Assembly: GCA_031261805.1 (NCBI GenBank)
Contig: JAISIX010000195.1
Location: forward strand, 1 to 57,228
Reading direction: 5' to 3'
Origin: Mediterranea sp. (in: CFB group bacteria)
GTDB lineage: Bacteria > Bacteroidota > Bacteroidia > Bacteroidales > Bacteroidaceae
DNA length: 57,228 nucleotides
Below, in pieces: positions 1 through 8,732 of this stretch (positions within the stretch are counted from its first letter, which is position 1; each line of letters starts with the position of its first letter). The notes beneath the pieces were generated by a model. The model did not search any database. It worked only from the letters and a program-made list of their open reading frames with translations, and was not told the DNA's origin. The position numbers and the translations under genes are program-made.

Positions 1-1
1 C

Positions 2-112
2 GGCGGACAGATTGTCTACCGCGGAAACGGTGGTGACCAAGCTGAAGTGCTGGGTACTACCGGACAGACGGTATCGCTCAACTTCGCTGACGGAACGGGC
101 AGCATACAGTAA
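2..112 (+). CDS. C-terminus of a SusE/SusF-like outer-membrane starch-binding protein (partial)
   Basis: Only the last 36 codons and the stop are in the window; the gene begins upstream. The reading frame ends ...GTGSIQ, and the fragment contains VYRGNGGDQ, which resembles the tail of SusE/SusF-type carbohydrate-binding modules. The frame is supported by the clean TAA stop followed at once by a terminator hairpin. The next gene is a surface alpha-amylase, and in Bacteroides Sus-type loci susE/F directly precede the amylase gene. The assignment therefore rests mostly on context; the fragment is too short for a domain call. Confidence 0.55.
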   Translation, partial: GGQIVYRGNGGDQAEVLGTTGQTVSLNFADGTGSIQ

Positions 113-124
113 CAACAACGAATA

Positions 125-168
125 GGGAGAGCCACCCGTATGAGAAAAGGGTGGCTCTCCCTTTCTTT
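125..168 (+). terminator. Rho-independent-type terminator between the SusE/F-like gene and the amylase
   Basis: A perfect 13-bp stem (GGGAGAGCCACCC at 125-137 pairing with GGGTGGCTCTCCC at 149-161) has an 11-nt loop and is followed by CTTTCTTT. It lies 12 nt after the upstream stop codon and 26 nt before the amylase ATG. It may stop or attenuate transcription from the upstream sus genes into the amylase gene. No clear TAnnTTTG box is visible between it and the amylase ATG, so read-through is plausible. Confidence 0.8.
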
Positions 169-194
169 CACAACATTCTAAAACCATCCATACA

Positions 195-2555
195 ATGAAA
201 AGCGTGAAACTCATCTATCTATCTTCCCTCCTTCTCGCCCTCCTCGCCTGCTCCAAAGACGACGACTTCGAGATTGTCCCCCTTCCCACACCTCCCGCGG
301 CGCTGGTGGACGGGCTGAACTACGCCCCGGCCAAACCCGATGCCGACGATACCTTGCGTATCACCTTCAAGGCTGCCGCCTCGTCGGCCCTCTACGGCTA
401 CACGGGCGATGTGTACATACACCCCGGCGTCATTGTGGACGGCACGTGGATGTACGTCCCAGCCAGCTGGGCCACCAACCTCGCCAAATGCAAGATGACC
501 CGGCTCGAGAACAACGTATGGAGCATCCTCCTGTCGCCCTCCCTCCGCCAGTGGTTTGGCTCGGGCGATACAGCTATCGACCAGCTCGGCATCGTGGTCC
601 GTAGCTCCGACGGCACGAAGAAGGGACTAACCGACGACTCCTTTGTGACGGTGACCGACAAAAAGTACACCGCCTTCCAGCCTGGACCAGCGGTAGAAAA
701 GGCGCTACCCGCAGGCGTGACGGATGGTATCAACATTGTCGACCCCACTACCGTGACCCTTGTGCTACGCGACCAGGACAAGAACGGAGGCCATAAGGAC
801 TACGCCTACGCCATGGGCGACTTCAACAACTGGACGTTGACCGACGACGATAAGAGCCGCATGTATCGCGACAACAACGCCGGATGCTGGTGGATCACCC
901 TCACCGGCCTCACTGCCTCCCGCGAGTACGCCTTCCAGTACTATATAGGAACGAAGAAAGAGGGTGCTATTCGTCTGGCCGACCCCTACAGCGAGAAGAT
1001 TCTCGACCCCGACAACGACCCGCAGATTCCCGCTGCCGACTACCCCAACCCCACCGCCTACCCGGCTAAGGGCGTGGGCATCGTCTCCACCTTCCGCATC
1101 CAGAAGGAGAGCTATACCTGGAAGGTGAACGACTTCCAAGTGGCGGACAAACACAACCTGCTCATCTACGAGCTGTTGCTGCGCGACTTCACCTCCACAG
1201 GCGACCTCACCGGGGCGATGGCCAAGCTCGACTACCTCCAGACCTTGGGCGTGAACGCTATCGAACTGATGCCCGTGCAGGAGTTCGACGGCAACGACAG
1301 CTGGGGATACAACCCCTGCTTCTACTTCGCCATGGACAAGGCGTACGGCACACCAACGATGTACAAGCAGTTTGTCGACGCCTGCCACCAACGGGGCATG
1401 GCGGTCATCCTCGACGTGGTGTACAACCATGCCACGGGCAACAACCCCCTCGCCAAACTCTACTGGAACGCTACTGCCAATAAACCCGCCGCCGAGAACC
1501 CTTGGTTCAACGTCGACGCACCCCATCCCTACAGCGTCTACTGCGACTTCAACCATGAGTCGCCCTTGGTGCGCGCCTTCGTCAAGCGTAACCTCCAGTA
1601 CCTGCTCCGGGAGTACAAGGTGGACGGCTTCCGCTTCGACATGGCCAAAGGCTTCACCCAGCAGTCCAGCAATGAGTCCACCGCCGGCAACTACGACCAG
1701 AGCCGCGTCGACATCCTCTCCGACTATGCCAACGCAGTAACCGAGGCTAACCCCAACGCCGTGGTGATTCTCGAACTCTTTGCCGAGCAACGGGAAGAGA
1801 AAGCCTACGGAGAGAAAGGCATCCTGATGTGGCGCAACCTCAACAATGCCTATTGCCAGACGGCTATGGGTTGGAAAGAGAACTCCGCCTTCACTGCCCT
1901 CACCACTTGGGGCACCGACATGCCCGAAGGGGCGTGGGTAGGCTATATGGAGAGCCACGACGAGGAACGTTGCGCCTACAAACAGAAGACGTGGGGCCAC
2001 GGCGACCTGCTGCTGGGCGACCTCAAGACCCGCATGTCGCAGCTGGAAGCCAACGCCGCCTTCTTCTTCACCGTGAGTGGTCCCAAGATGGTGTGGCAGT
2101 TTGGCGAACTGGGCTACGACTACTCCATCAACAGCGATCCGAATGGTGTCGCACCCGCCGATTCGGAGGATGGTACCTACCGCACCGCGCGCAAGCCCAT
2201 CCGCTGGGATTACTTCGACGACACCTATCGCAAAGGACTTTATACCACCTACAGCAGGCTGATGGCCTTGCGTGCCTCGCACCCGAGACTCTTCGGCCAG
2301 GAGGCGTTCAAGAGCTGGAAGGTGGGCGATAGCGATTGGGACGGTGGCCGTTTCATCACCCTCGAGACTGTGGACGGACAGAAGCTGGTGGTGGTAGGCA
2401 ACTTCACCAACGCCCCCATCACGTCCAGCGTGGAGTTCCCCTCGTCGGGCACGTGGTACGAGTTTACCGCCAGCGACGTGGCGATAGACATCACTTCACC
2501 CCAGACGCTGACCATCCCGGCCAACAGCTACCGGTTGTTCACGAGCTTCGAGTAG
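195..2555 (+). CDS. Surface lipoprotein alpha-amylase, GH13 (SusG-like)
   Basis: 786-aa secreted GH13 glycoside hydrolase that should cleave alpha-1,4 linkages in starch or glycogen at the cell surface. The N-terminus is a lipoprotein signal with the lipobox LLAC (Cys19), followed by SKDDD, an acidic run like the lipoprotein export signal that sends Bacteroidetes lipoproteins to the outer face of the outer membrane. Residues of about 30-320 look like beta-sandwich domains, including a CBM48/E-set-like segment with AYAMGDFNNW. The catalytic barrel carries the four GH13 regions: DVVYNH (about 406), GFRFDMAKG (about 478, nucleophile Asp), ILELFAE (about 525, acid/base Glu) and ESHDEE (about 586, transition-state Asp). 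A C-terminal all-beta domain follows. It differs from a plain amylase in its long N-terminal beta region, as in SusG-type or pullulanase-like enzymes; exact bond specificity cannot be read from sequence. Confidence 0.88.
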   Translation: MKSVKLIYLSSLLLALLACSKDDDFEIVPLPTPPAALVDGLNYAPAKPDADDTLRITFKAAASSALYGYTGDVYIHPGVIVDGTWMYVPASWATNLAKCKMTRLENNVWSILLSPSLRQWFGSGDTAIDQLGIVVRSSDGTKKGLTDDSFVTVTDKKYTAFQPGPAVEKALPAGVTDGINIVDPTTVTLVLRDQDKNGGHKDYAYAMGDFNNWTLTDDDKSRMYRDNNAGCWWITLTGLTASREYAFQYYIGTKKEGAIRLADPYSEKILDPDNDPQIPAADYPNPTAYPAKGVGIVSTFRIQKESYTWKVNDFQVADKHNLLIYELLLRDFTSTGDLTGAMAKLDYLQTLGVNAIELMPVQEFDGNDSWGYNPCFYFAMDKAYGTPTMYKQFVDACHQRGMAVILDVVYNHATGNNPLAKLYWNATANKPAAENPWFNVDAPHPYSVYCDFNHESPLVRAFVKRNLQYLLREYKVDGFRFDMAKGFTQQSSNESTAGNYDQSRVDILSDYANAVTEANPNAVVILELFAEQREEKAYGEKGILMWRNLNNAYCQTAMGWKENSAFTALTTWGTDMPEGAWVGYMESHDEERCAYKQKTWGHGDLLLGDLKTRMSQLEANAAFFFTVSGPKMVWQFGELGYDYSINSDPNGVAPADSEDGTYRTARKPIRWDYFDDTYRKGLYTTYSRLMALRASHPRLFGQEAFKSWKVGDSDWDGGRFITLETVDGQKLVVVGNFTNAPITSSVEFPSSGTWYEFTASDVAIDITSPQTLTIPANSYRLFTSFE

Positions 2556-2569
2556 CCCCCTCCCAATCC

Positions 2570-2608
2570 ACGTGTAGATAGGACTTCCATTCACAGGCGT
2601 TTTGAAGC
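2570..2608. repeat. Imperfect stem-loop downstream of the amylase
   Basis: AGATAGG-a-CTTC pairs with GAAG-CCTATCT around a 16-nt loop. There is no T tract after it, so it is a weak terminator candidate only. It is the only structure seen between the amylase stop and the 22-bp array. Confidence 0.35.
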
Positions 2609-2656
2609 CTATCTGCCCATACTTTCCATCCCATTGACGGGGCGTTCGCAATGTGC

Positions 2657-2810
2657 CACCCGGGTGACCAAGCTTAACCACCCGGGTGGCTAAGCTTGGT
2701 CACCCTCGTGGTTAAGCTTGACCACCCGGGTGGTTAACCCCAAACACGGGGATATTAAACTCCGAACACGGGGTTGGCTAAGCACTATCACCCGGATAGT
2801 GGAATAAGAA
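2657..2810. repeat. 22-bp-period array of degenerate palindromic units (7 units) upstream of the pigment operon
   Basis: Seven consecutive 22-bp units begin at 2657, 2679, 2701, 2723, 2745, 2767 and 2789. Each starts with CAC, and three carry the perfect palindrome CACCCGGGTG (2657-2666, 2679-2688, 2723-2732). The second half of most early units holds TAAGCTT or a variant. Units decay from left to right. The array ends 38 bp before the -7 box of the ammonia-lyase promoter. With 2556-2656 and 2811-2888 it fills the 333-bp gap between the amylase and the cluster; no ORF with coding character was seen there. Confidence 0.85.
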
Positions 2811-2848
2811 TTTAGGAGCTTTCTGCCCGCTATCTGACGGAATTTGAT

Positions 2849-2856
2849 TACTTTTG
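2849..2856 (+). promoter_or_regulatory. Bacteroidetes -7 promoter box (TACTTTTG) of the pigment operon
   Basis: TACTTTTG matches the Bacteroidetes -7 consensus TAnnTTTG exactly. It lies 32 nt before the proposed ATG of the ammonia-lyase. A clear -33 TTTG at the usual spacing is not visible; TTCTG at 2821-2825 is the nearest candidate. No other box this good was seen inside the downstream run until 25445. Confidence 0.6.
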
Positions 2857-2888
2857 CCCCTCAAATAATAATGTAAGTTAAGGTGGTC

Positions 2889-4403
2889 ATGATAACCGGT
2901 AGGAAAATCAGCTTAGAGAACCTCAATCGTCTGTTGTTCAAAGATGAAGAACTGGAAGTCTCCCAAGAAACCCTTGAGGAGGTGGGGCAGTGTTTCCGCT
3001 TCTTGCAGGATTTCTCGCGCGAGAAAGTGATATATGGTATCAATACCGGCTTTGGGCCGATGGCGCAATACCGCATCGAAGATCAATCGCTCATTGACCT
3101 CCAGTACAACATCATCCGCAGCCACTCTACCGGCGCGGGTCGTCCACTGCCCCCACTCTACGTCAAAGCCGCTATGGTGGCACGTCTATATACTTTCCTG
3201 CAAGCCAAGTCGGGCGTTCATCCCGAGCTGGTGCAGTTGCTGTGCGCATTCATCAACCGCGGCATCTGTCCGTTGGTGCCGGAGCACGGCAGCGTGGGCG
3301 CCAGTGGCGACTTGGTGCAGCTGGCGCACATCGCTCTCACCCTGATTGGCGAGGGCGAAGTGTTCTACCACGGAGAGCTGCGCAACGCGGCCGATGTGCT
3401 ACGGGAGAACGACTTGAAGCCGTTCGGCATCCATATCCGCGAGGGCTTGTCGGTGACCAACGGCACCTCCGTGATGACGGGCATCGGCATTGTCAACCTG
3501 CTCTATGCCCGCAAGCTGCTCCATTGGTCGGTGGTCGCCTCGGTGATGACGAATGAGATAGCTTCGTCGTACGACGACTTCATGTCCGAAGCGCTCAACG
3601 AAGCCAAGCTCCACAAAGGACAGCGGGAAGTAGCCCGCCTGATGCGGGAGTGGGTGGCCGGCAGCCGATGTGTGCGGCAGCGCGAGAACGAGCTGTACAA
3701 CCAAGTGCATCGGGAGGCGGTGTTCGAGCATAAGGTGCAACCTTACTACTCGCTGCGTTGCGTGCCGCAAGTGCTTGGCCCGGTGTACGACGAGCTGGCG
3801 AATGCCGAAGAGGTGCTTATCAACGAAATCAATTCGGCCTGCGACAACCCGATTGTTGACCCCGTGACCCGGAACGTCTACCATGGAGGCAACTTCCATG
3901 GCGACTACGTCTCCTTCGAGATGGACAAGCTGAAGATAGCCATCACCAAGCTGGCCATGCTCTCCGAGCGACAGCTCAACTACCTCTTCCACGACCGCAT
4001 CAACGGCATCTTGCCACCTTTCGTCAACCTGGGCGTGCTGGGGCTGAACTACGGCTTGCAGGCCTCACAGTTCACCGCCACCTCTACCACGGCCGAGTGC
4101 CAGACACTCTCCATGCCGATGTACGTGCACAGCATCCCCAACAACAACGACAACCAAGACATTGTCAGCATGGGCACCAACTCGGCCCTGCTGGCCAAGC
4201 ACGTGGTCGACAACGCCTTCCAAGTGATAGCCATCCAGTTCATGGCCATCGTGCAGGCCGTCGACTACCTGAAGATACAAGAGCAACTGAGTCCTTCGAG
4301 CCGTAAGGTGTACGACGAGATTCGTGCGTTCTTCCCGGTATTCACCAACGACACTCCTAAGTACAAGGAGATAGAAGCAATGATTACTTACCTGAAGCAA
4401 TGA
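2889..4403 (+). CDS. Aromatic amino acid ammonia-lyase, probably tyrosine ammonia-lyase
   Basis: 504-aa MIO-type lyase that removes ammonia from an aromatic amino acid, most likely tyrosine to give 4-hydroxycinnamate, the aryl starter of flexirubin/aryl-polyene pigments. The Ala-Ser-Gly that forms the MIO cofactor is at about 138-140 (GSVGASGDLVQ), and the catalytic Tyr is in VIYGINTGFG (about 49). The selectivity position reads Ser-His (RSHSTG, 78-79). That pair is typical of histidine lyases, but from memory the characterised Flavobacterium johnsoniae tyrosine lyase has the same pair and very similar flanking sequence, so tyrosine is favoured by context. The ORF track starts at a GTG (2883); the ATG at 2889 is preferred. 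First gene of the pigment operon; its last codons overlap the ketoreductase start. Confidence 0.88.
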   Translation: MITGRKISLENLNRLLFKDEELEVSQETLEEVGQCFRFLQDFSREKVIYGINTGFGPMAQYRIEDQSLIDLQYNIIRSHSTGAGRPLPPLYVKAAMVARLYTFLQAKSGVHPELVQLLCAFINRGICPLVPEHGSVGASGDLVQLAHIALTLIGEGEVFYHGELRNAADVLRENDLKPFGIHIREGLSVTNGTSVMTGIGIVNLLYARKLLHWSVVASVMTNEIASSYDDFMSEALNEAKLHKGQREVARLMREWVAGSRCVRQRENELYNQVHREAVFEHKVQPYYSLRCVPQVLGPVYDELANAEEVLINEINSACDNPIVDPVTRNVYHGGNFHGDYVSFEMDKLKIAITKLAMLSERQLNYLFHDRINGILPPFVNLGVLGLNYGLQASQFTATSTTAECQTLSMPMYVHSIPNNNDNQDIVSMGTNSALLAKHVVDNAFQVIAIQFMAIVQAVDYLKIQEQLSPSSRKVYDEIRAFFPVFTNDTPKYKEIEAMITYLKQ

Positions 4404-5128
4404 GATACGCATTAGTGACCGGAGGAAGCCGTGGCATCGGCCGTGCCGTCTGCCGCAAGCTGGCCGAGATGGGCTACTTCCTCCTTATCAATTACCAACG
4501 CAACGATACGGAAGCCGAACAGACCCTGCGACTTGTGCGGGAGGCGGGAAGCGACGGCGAGTTGATGAAGTTTGACGTGACCGACCCTGTTGCCGTCGGC
4601 GTGGCCCTCGACAGCTGGAACGCCCGCCATCCGGAAGCGTACATAGAGGTGCTGGTGAACAATGCCGGCATCCGCCAGGACAACTTGATGCTATGGATGA
4701 CCCGCCAGGAGTGGAGCCACGTGCTCGACATCAGCCTGAACGGTTTCTTCAACGTGACTCAGCCCCTGCTGAAGAATATGTTGGTAAAGCGTTACGGGCG
4801 TATAGTCAACATCGTCTCCCTCTCGGGCATACAGGGTATGCCGGGGCAGGCCAACTACTCCGCCGCCAAGGGAGGCGTGATTGCTGCCACCAAAGCCTTG
4901 GCGCAAGAGGTGGCCAAGAAGAAGGTGACCGTCAACGCCGTGGCACCTGGGTTCATACATACCGACATGACCGATGGCATCGATGAGGGCGAATGGAAGA
5001 AACACATCCCTGCCGGACGCTTTGGGACTCCCGAGGAGGTGGCCGACCTGGTGGCTTTCCTGGCCTCACCGTCCGCGTCCTACATCACGGGCGAGGTGGT
5101 GTCCATCAACGGCGGACTGTACACCTAA
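4400..5128 (+). CDS. 3-oxoacyl-ACP reductase (FabG-like SDR)
   Basis: 242-aa classical short-chain dehydrogenase that should reduce the beta-keto group of the growing ACP-bound chain with NADPH. It has the glycine-rich cofactor motif TGGSRGIG (7-14), NNAG (87-90), the catalytic Ser region (VSLSG, 140-143) and YSAAK (Tyr153, Lys157), then the FabG-like end YITGEVVSINGG. The ATG overlaps the lyase stop in an ATGA arrangement, so translation is likely coupled. It is the only ketoreductase in the cluster, so it must serve every elongation round. Confidence 0.9.
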   Translation: MRYALVTGGSRGIGRAVCRKLAEMGYFLLINYQRNDTEAEQTLRLVREAGSDGELMKFDVTDPVAVGVALDSWNARHPEAYIEVLVNNAGIRQDNLMLWMTRQEWSHVLDISLNGFFNVTQPLLKNMLVKRYGRIVNIVSLSGIQGMPGQANYSAAKGGVIAATKALAQEVAKKKVTVNAVAPGFIHTDMTDGIDEGEWKKHIPAGRFGTPEEVADLVAFLASPSASYITGEVVSINGGLYT

Positions 5129-5164
5129 GTAAAACGAAACAGCCAAAAGATAGCAATAGAAAAG

Positions 5165-6385
5165 ATGAATAGAGTGGTGATTACAGGCATGGGGATTTAT
5201 TCCTGCATCGGCAAGAACCAAGATGAAGTAAAAGAAGCATTGTACCAAGGCAAGTCGGGCATCGGCATCGACCCCGTACGGAAAGAGTTGGGTTACTCCT
5301 CCGCGCTGACAGGCCTCCTGGAGCGCCCCAACCTGAAAGGGATGCTCGACCGACGCAAACGCCACAGCCTACCCGAGCAGGGCGAATATGCTTACTTGGC
5401 TTCTGTGGAAGCCTTCCGCCAGGCCGGAATCGACGAGACGTTTCTCGAGCAGAACGAAGTAGGCATCCTCTATGGCAACGACAGCAGTGCCGCCCCGGTC
5501 ATCAACGCGGTGGACATCATCCGCGAGAAACGCAACACCACGTTGGTGGGGTCAGGCTCCATCTTCCAGTCGATGAACTCCACGGTGACCATGAACCTCT
5601 CCGTCATCTTCAAGCTGAAAGGAATCAACTTCACCATCTCGGGTGCCTGCGCCAGCGGCTCTCATGCTATCGGCATGGGCTATCTGCTCATCCGGTCGGG
5701 CCTGCAGGAGTGCATCCTCTGCGGTGGCGCCCAAGAGGTGAACGCTTACGCCGTGGGGAGCTTCGACGGGCTGGGGGCCTTCTCCAAGCAAGAGGACGAC
5801 CCCACCAAAGCCTCCAAGCCTTTCGACAGGAGGCGCGACGGGCTGGTGCCCAGCGGAGGGGCGGCCAGCGTGATACTCGAGAGCTACGAGTCGGCCATGC
5901 GCAGGGGAGCGCCCATCCTGGGCGAGGTCATAGGCTACGGCTTCTCCTCCAATGGCGAGCATATCTCCGTGCCCAACGTAGAAGGGCCGGAACGTTCGCT
6001 GCGGATGGCCATCCGCGATGCCGGCATCCCACTGGAGCAGATAGCCTATATCAATGCGCACGCCACCTCCACCCCCGTAGGCGACCAGAACGAAGCGAAA
6101 GCCATCGCTGCCGTGTTCGACGGGCTGCACCCCTACGTGGCCTCCACCAAGGCCCTGACAGGGCACGAGATGTGGATGGCGGGAGCCAGCGAGGTGGTCT
6201 ACTCCACGCTGATGATGAACAACGGCTTTATAGCCCCCAACATCAACTTCGAGGAACCCGACGAGGCTTCGGCGCTCCTCAACATCCCCACTCGGCGCAT
6301 CGATACGGAGTTCGACACCTTCCTCTCCAACTCCTTTGGGTTTGGAGGGACCAACTCCACGCTGATAGTAACTAAGTTTAAGTAA
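5165..6385 (+). CDS. Beta-ketoacyl-ACP synthase (KS1, FabF/FabB-like)
   Basis: 406-aa ketosynthase with a complete active site: Cys162 in GACASGSHA, His299 in NAHATSTPVGD, and Lys329/His334 in KALTGHEMWMAG. The length is typical of FabB/F. It should condense malonyl-ACP with the ACP-bound chain in pigment assembly. The closest role by gene order is the initiating or main elongating KS, but which of the three intact KS proteins does what cannot be told from sequence. It lies 36 nt after the reductase and 23 nt before ACP1. Confidence 0.88.
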   Translation: MNRVVITGMGIYSCIGKNQDEVKEALYQGKSGIGIDPVRKELGYSSALTGLLERPNLKGMLDRRKRHSLPEQGEYAYLASVEAFRQAGIDETFLEQNEVGILYGNDSSAAPVINAVDIIREKRNTTLVGSGSIFQSMNSTVTMNLSVIFKLKGINFTISGACASGSHAIGMGYLLIRSGLQECILCGGAQEVNAYAVGSFDGLGAFSKQEDDPTKASKPFDRRRDGLVPSGGAASVILESYESAMRRGAPILGEVIGYGFSSNGEHISVPNVEGPERSLRMAIRDAGIPLEQIAYINAHATSTPVGDQNEAKAIAAVFDGLHPYVASTKALTGHEMWMAGASEVVYSTLMMNNGFIAPNINFEEPDEASALLNIPTRRIDTEFDTFLSNSFGFGGTNSTLIVTKFK

Positions 6386-6408
6386 CCATTCCAATTAAAG
6401 ACCCCGAT

Positions 6409-6657
6409 ATGACAAACGAAGAGATTATAGAAAAGATTAGAACGACCCTGGCCGAAGAGTTTGAAGTGGACATCGAAACCATCCAGCCGGATGCCCCCTT
6501 GATGGAAACCCTCGAACTGGACAGCCTCGACTTGGTAGATATGGTAGTGCTGGTAGAGAAGAACTTCGGCTTCAACATGACCGGACAGGACTTTGTCGGC
6601 ATCAAGACCTTCCAAGATTTCTACGACCTCGTCATCACCCGTACAAAAGCAGCCTAA
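6409..6657 (+). CDS. Acyl carrier protein (ACP1)
   Basis: 82-aa acidic four-helix carrier protein. The phosphopantetheine attachment Ser39 lies in LELDSLDLVDM. It should carry the aryl-polyene intermediates. It sits between KS1 and the LpxL-like acyltransferase and is one of two distinct ACPs in the cluster; the other follows KS2. Two ACPs are usual in aryl-polyene clusters. Confidence 0.9.
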   Translation: MTNEEIIEKIRTTLAEEFEVDIETIQPDAPLMETLELDSLDLVDMVVLVEKNFGFNMTGQDFVGIKTFQDFYDLVITRTKAA

Positions 6658-6669
6658 CAGAGAACAGCC

Positions 6670-7599
6670 ATGCCGACGTGGAAAGGACAAACCCGGGGAG
6701 GGACATTCGGATACTTTTTCTTCATCCTGCTGATCAAGTATCTGGGCATTCCCGTGGCCTACTGCTTCCTGCGTCTGGTGGTGCTCTACTTCATCCCCTT
6801 CGCCCCCAAGGCAACCCGCAGCACTTGGCTCTACGCCCGGCATATCCTGAAACGGAGCCGCCGTCGGTCGGTTGCCTTGCTGCTACTCAACTATTACCGG
6901 CTGGGGCAGGTGCTTATCGACAAAGTGGCCATCACGGGCGGACAAGCCGCCCGCTACAAGTTTGAGTTCGAGGCATACCCCGAGTTCCTGCAACTGCTCA
7001 ACGCCGGACAAGGCGCGATTCTGATTGGCGCCCACGTGGGCAATTGGGAGGTCGGCGCCCCCTTCTTCGACGAGTACGGCAAGAAGATACACATCGTGAT
7101 GTACGACGCCGAGCATCGCCGCATCAAAGAGATGCTGGCCAAGAACGGGCAAGGCGGGGCGTACCACGTCATCCCCATCAACGACGACGGTCTCACGCAC
7201 GTGTTCCGCATAGCCGAGGCGCTGGAGCGGAAGGAGTACGTCTGTTTTCAGGGCGACCGTTACCTCCCGGGCGAACGAACGCTGCGCACCCCCTTCTTGG
7301 GGCAGGAGGCACTCTTCCCCGCAGGCCCTTTCCTGGTTGCCACACGCATGAAGGTGCCAGTGGTCTTCTACTTCGCCATGCGCGAGCCGGGGCGCACGTA
7401 CCGGTTCCACTTCATCGTGGCCAAGCCGGTGAGGCGAACGCCCGGTGAGAAGGTGGAAGCCACCCTGCTGAAACAATATACCACCGTGCTGGAGGGCATC
7501 CTGCGGCGTTACCCGGAGCAATGGTTCAATTACTACCCATTTTGGGAGCCGGCTTCCGCCCTGCCTACTGACAACGTAAAAACAGAAAGAAGAAAATGA
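6670..7599 (+). CDS. LpxL/HtrB-family acyltransferase
   Basis: 309-aa inner-membrane acyltransferase of the lipid A late-acylation type. The catalytic HxxxxE motif is His122-Glu127 in GAHVGNWEVG, with an N-terminal hydrophobic anchor (about 14-45) and a conserved QGDRY motif further on. Members of this family accompany flexirubin/aryl-polyene clusters, where they probably join the polyene acid to a lipid or glycolipid carrier. The acyl donor is likely the ACP-bound polyene or a fatty acyl-ACP; this is inference. The stop overlaps the next start (ATGA). Confidence 0.8.
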   Translation: MPTWKGQTRGGTFGYFFFILLIKYLGIPVAYCFLRLVVLYFIPFAPKATRSTWLYARHILKRSRRRSVALLLLNYYRLGQVLIDKVAITGGQAARYKFEFEAYPEFLQLLNAGQGAILIGAHVGNWEVGAPFFDEYGKKIHIVMYDAEHRRIKEMLAKNGQGGAYHVIPINDDGLTHVFRIAEALERKEYVCFQGDRYLPGERTLRTPFLGQEALFPAGPFLVATRMKVPVVFYFAMREPGRTYRFHFIVAKPVRRTPGEKVEATLLKQYTTVLEGILRRYPEQWFNYYPFWEPASALPTDNVKTERRK

Positions 7600-8732
7600 A
7601 ACAGCACAGCTATGAGAAAGAGTCCATGACGGCCGCCGCCGCCCAACGGCTGGCACAAGAGATAGCCTTCGGCCCCGTCGTGTTTCAGGTCTCGCGCCTG
7701 ATGCTCAAGTTTGGCATCCTGCAGCTCCTTGCCGACAAGCCCGGCGGTTGCACGCAGGAGGAGATAAGCGCTACGTGCGGCCTGTCGCCCTACGCCGCGC
7801 AAGTGTTACTGGAGTCCTCGCTCACCATTGGCACGGTGCTGCTACGCGACCATCGTTACCTGCTGGCCAAGGCGGGGTGGTTCTTGCTCAACGACCGGAT
7901 GGCACAGGTCAACATGGCCTTCAACCACGACGTGAACTACCAAGGTCTCTTCTATCTCGAAGAGGCTCTGAAGCAAGGTACGCCTGCCGGGCTAAAGGTG
8001 TTCGGCGACTGGAGTACCATCTACGAAGGGCTGTCGAGCCTGCCGGAGCAGGTGCAGAAGAGCTGGTTCGGCTTCGACCATTACTATTCGGACTGTTCGT
8101 TCGACGAGGCACTGCCCATCGTCTTCGCCCACCATCCCCGCACGTTGCTCGACGTGGGCGGCAACACCGGACGTTGGGCCACCCGCTGCGTGCAGTTCGA
8201 CCCCACGGTAGAGGTCACCATCTTGGATCTGCCCCAGCAGTTGGAGCTGATGCGGGAGCAAACAGCCAACGTGCCGGAAGCCTCACGCATACACGGCCAT
8301 GCCGCCAACTTGCTCGATGCCGACACCGCCTTCCCCACCGGCTTCGACGCCCTCTGGATGAGTCAGTTCCTCGATTGCTTCTCCGAGGCCGAGGTGACCA
8401 GCATCCTCACCCGGGCGGCACGCAGCATGGCCAGCCACAGCCGGCTCTACATCATGGAGACCTTTTGGGACAGGCAGAAGTACGACACCGCCGCCTACTG
8501 CCTCACGCAAATCAGTCTCTACTTCACGGCCATGGCCAACGGCAACAGCAAGATGTACCACTCCGACGACATGAAGCGTTGCGTCGAAGCTGCCGGGCTG
8601 AAGATTGAAAAAATAGACGACCACCTGGGCATGGGACACAGCATCTTCACCTGCAGGGTTGAAGAGGGGGCCACTCCAAGGTTAGAAGAGGGGGTCCCTT
8701 CAGGGTTGAAGAGGGAGGCACTTCAAGGTTGA
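7596..8732 (+). CDS. SAM-dependent O-methyltransferase-like protein
   Basis: 378-aa protein with an N-terminal winged-helix-like dimerisation region (about 20-100) and a class I SAM-binding domain whose glycine-rich loop is DVGGNTG (186-192). This is the layout of plant/bacterial small-molecule O-methyltransferases. It may methylate the aryl hydroxyl or another pigment position. The last roughly 23 residues (from VEEGATPR) are encoded by the 23-24 bp tandem repeats that follow, so the natural C-terminus has been altered or extended by repeat growth. The start codon overlaps the preceding stop. Confidence 0.78.
   Translation: MKQHSYEKESMTAAAAQRLAQEIAFGPVVFQVSRLMLKFGILQLLADKPGGCTQEEISATCGLSPYAAQVLLESSLTIGTVLLRDHRYLLAKAGWFLLNDRMAQVNMAFNHDVNYQGLFYLEEALKQGTPAGLKVFGDWSTIYEGLSSLPEQVQKSWFGFDHYYSDCSFDEALPIVFAHHPRTLLDVGGNTGRWATRCVQFDPTVEVTILDLPQQLELMREQTANVPEASRIHGHAANLLDADTAFPTGFDALWMSQFLDCFSEAEVTSILTRAARSMASHSRLYIMETFWDRQKYDTAAYCLTQISLYFTAMANGNSKMYHSDDMKRCVEAAGLKIEKIDDHLGMGHSIFTCRVEEGATPRLEEGVPSGLKREALQG

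Noticed and set aside
765-2282. 505-aa minus-strand ORF in the amylase gene
   Set aside because: Antisense shadow rich in Val, Gly and His; all GH13 motifs are in the + frame.
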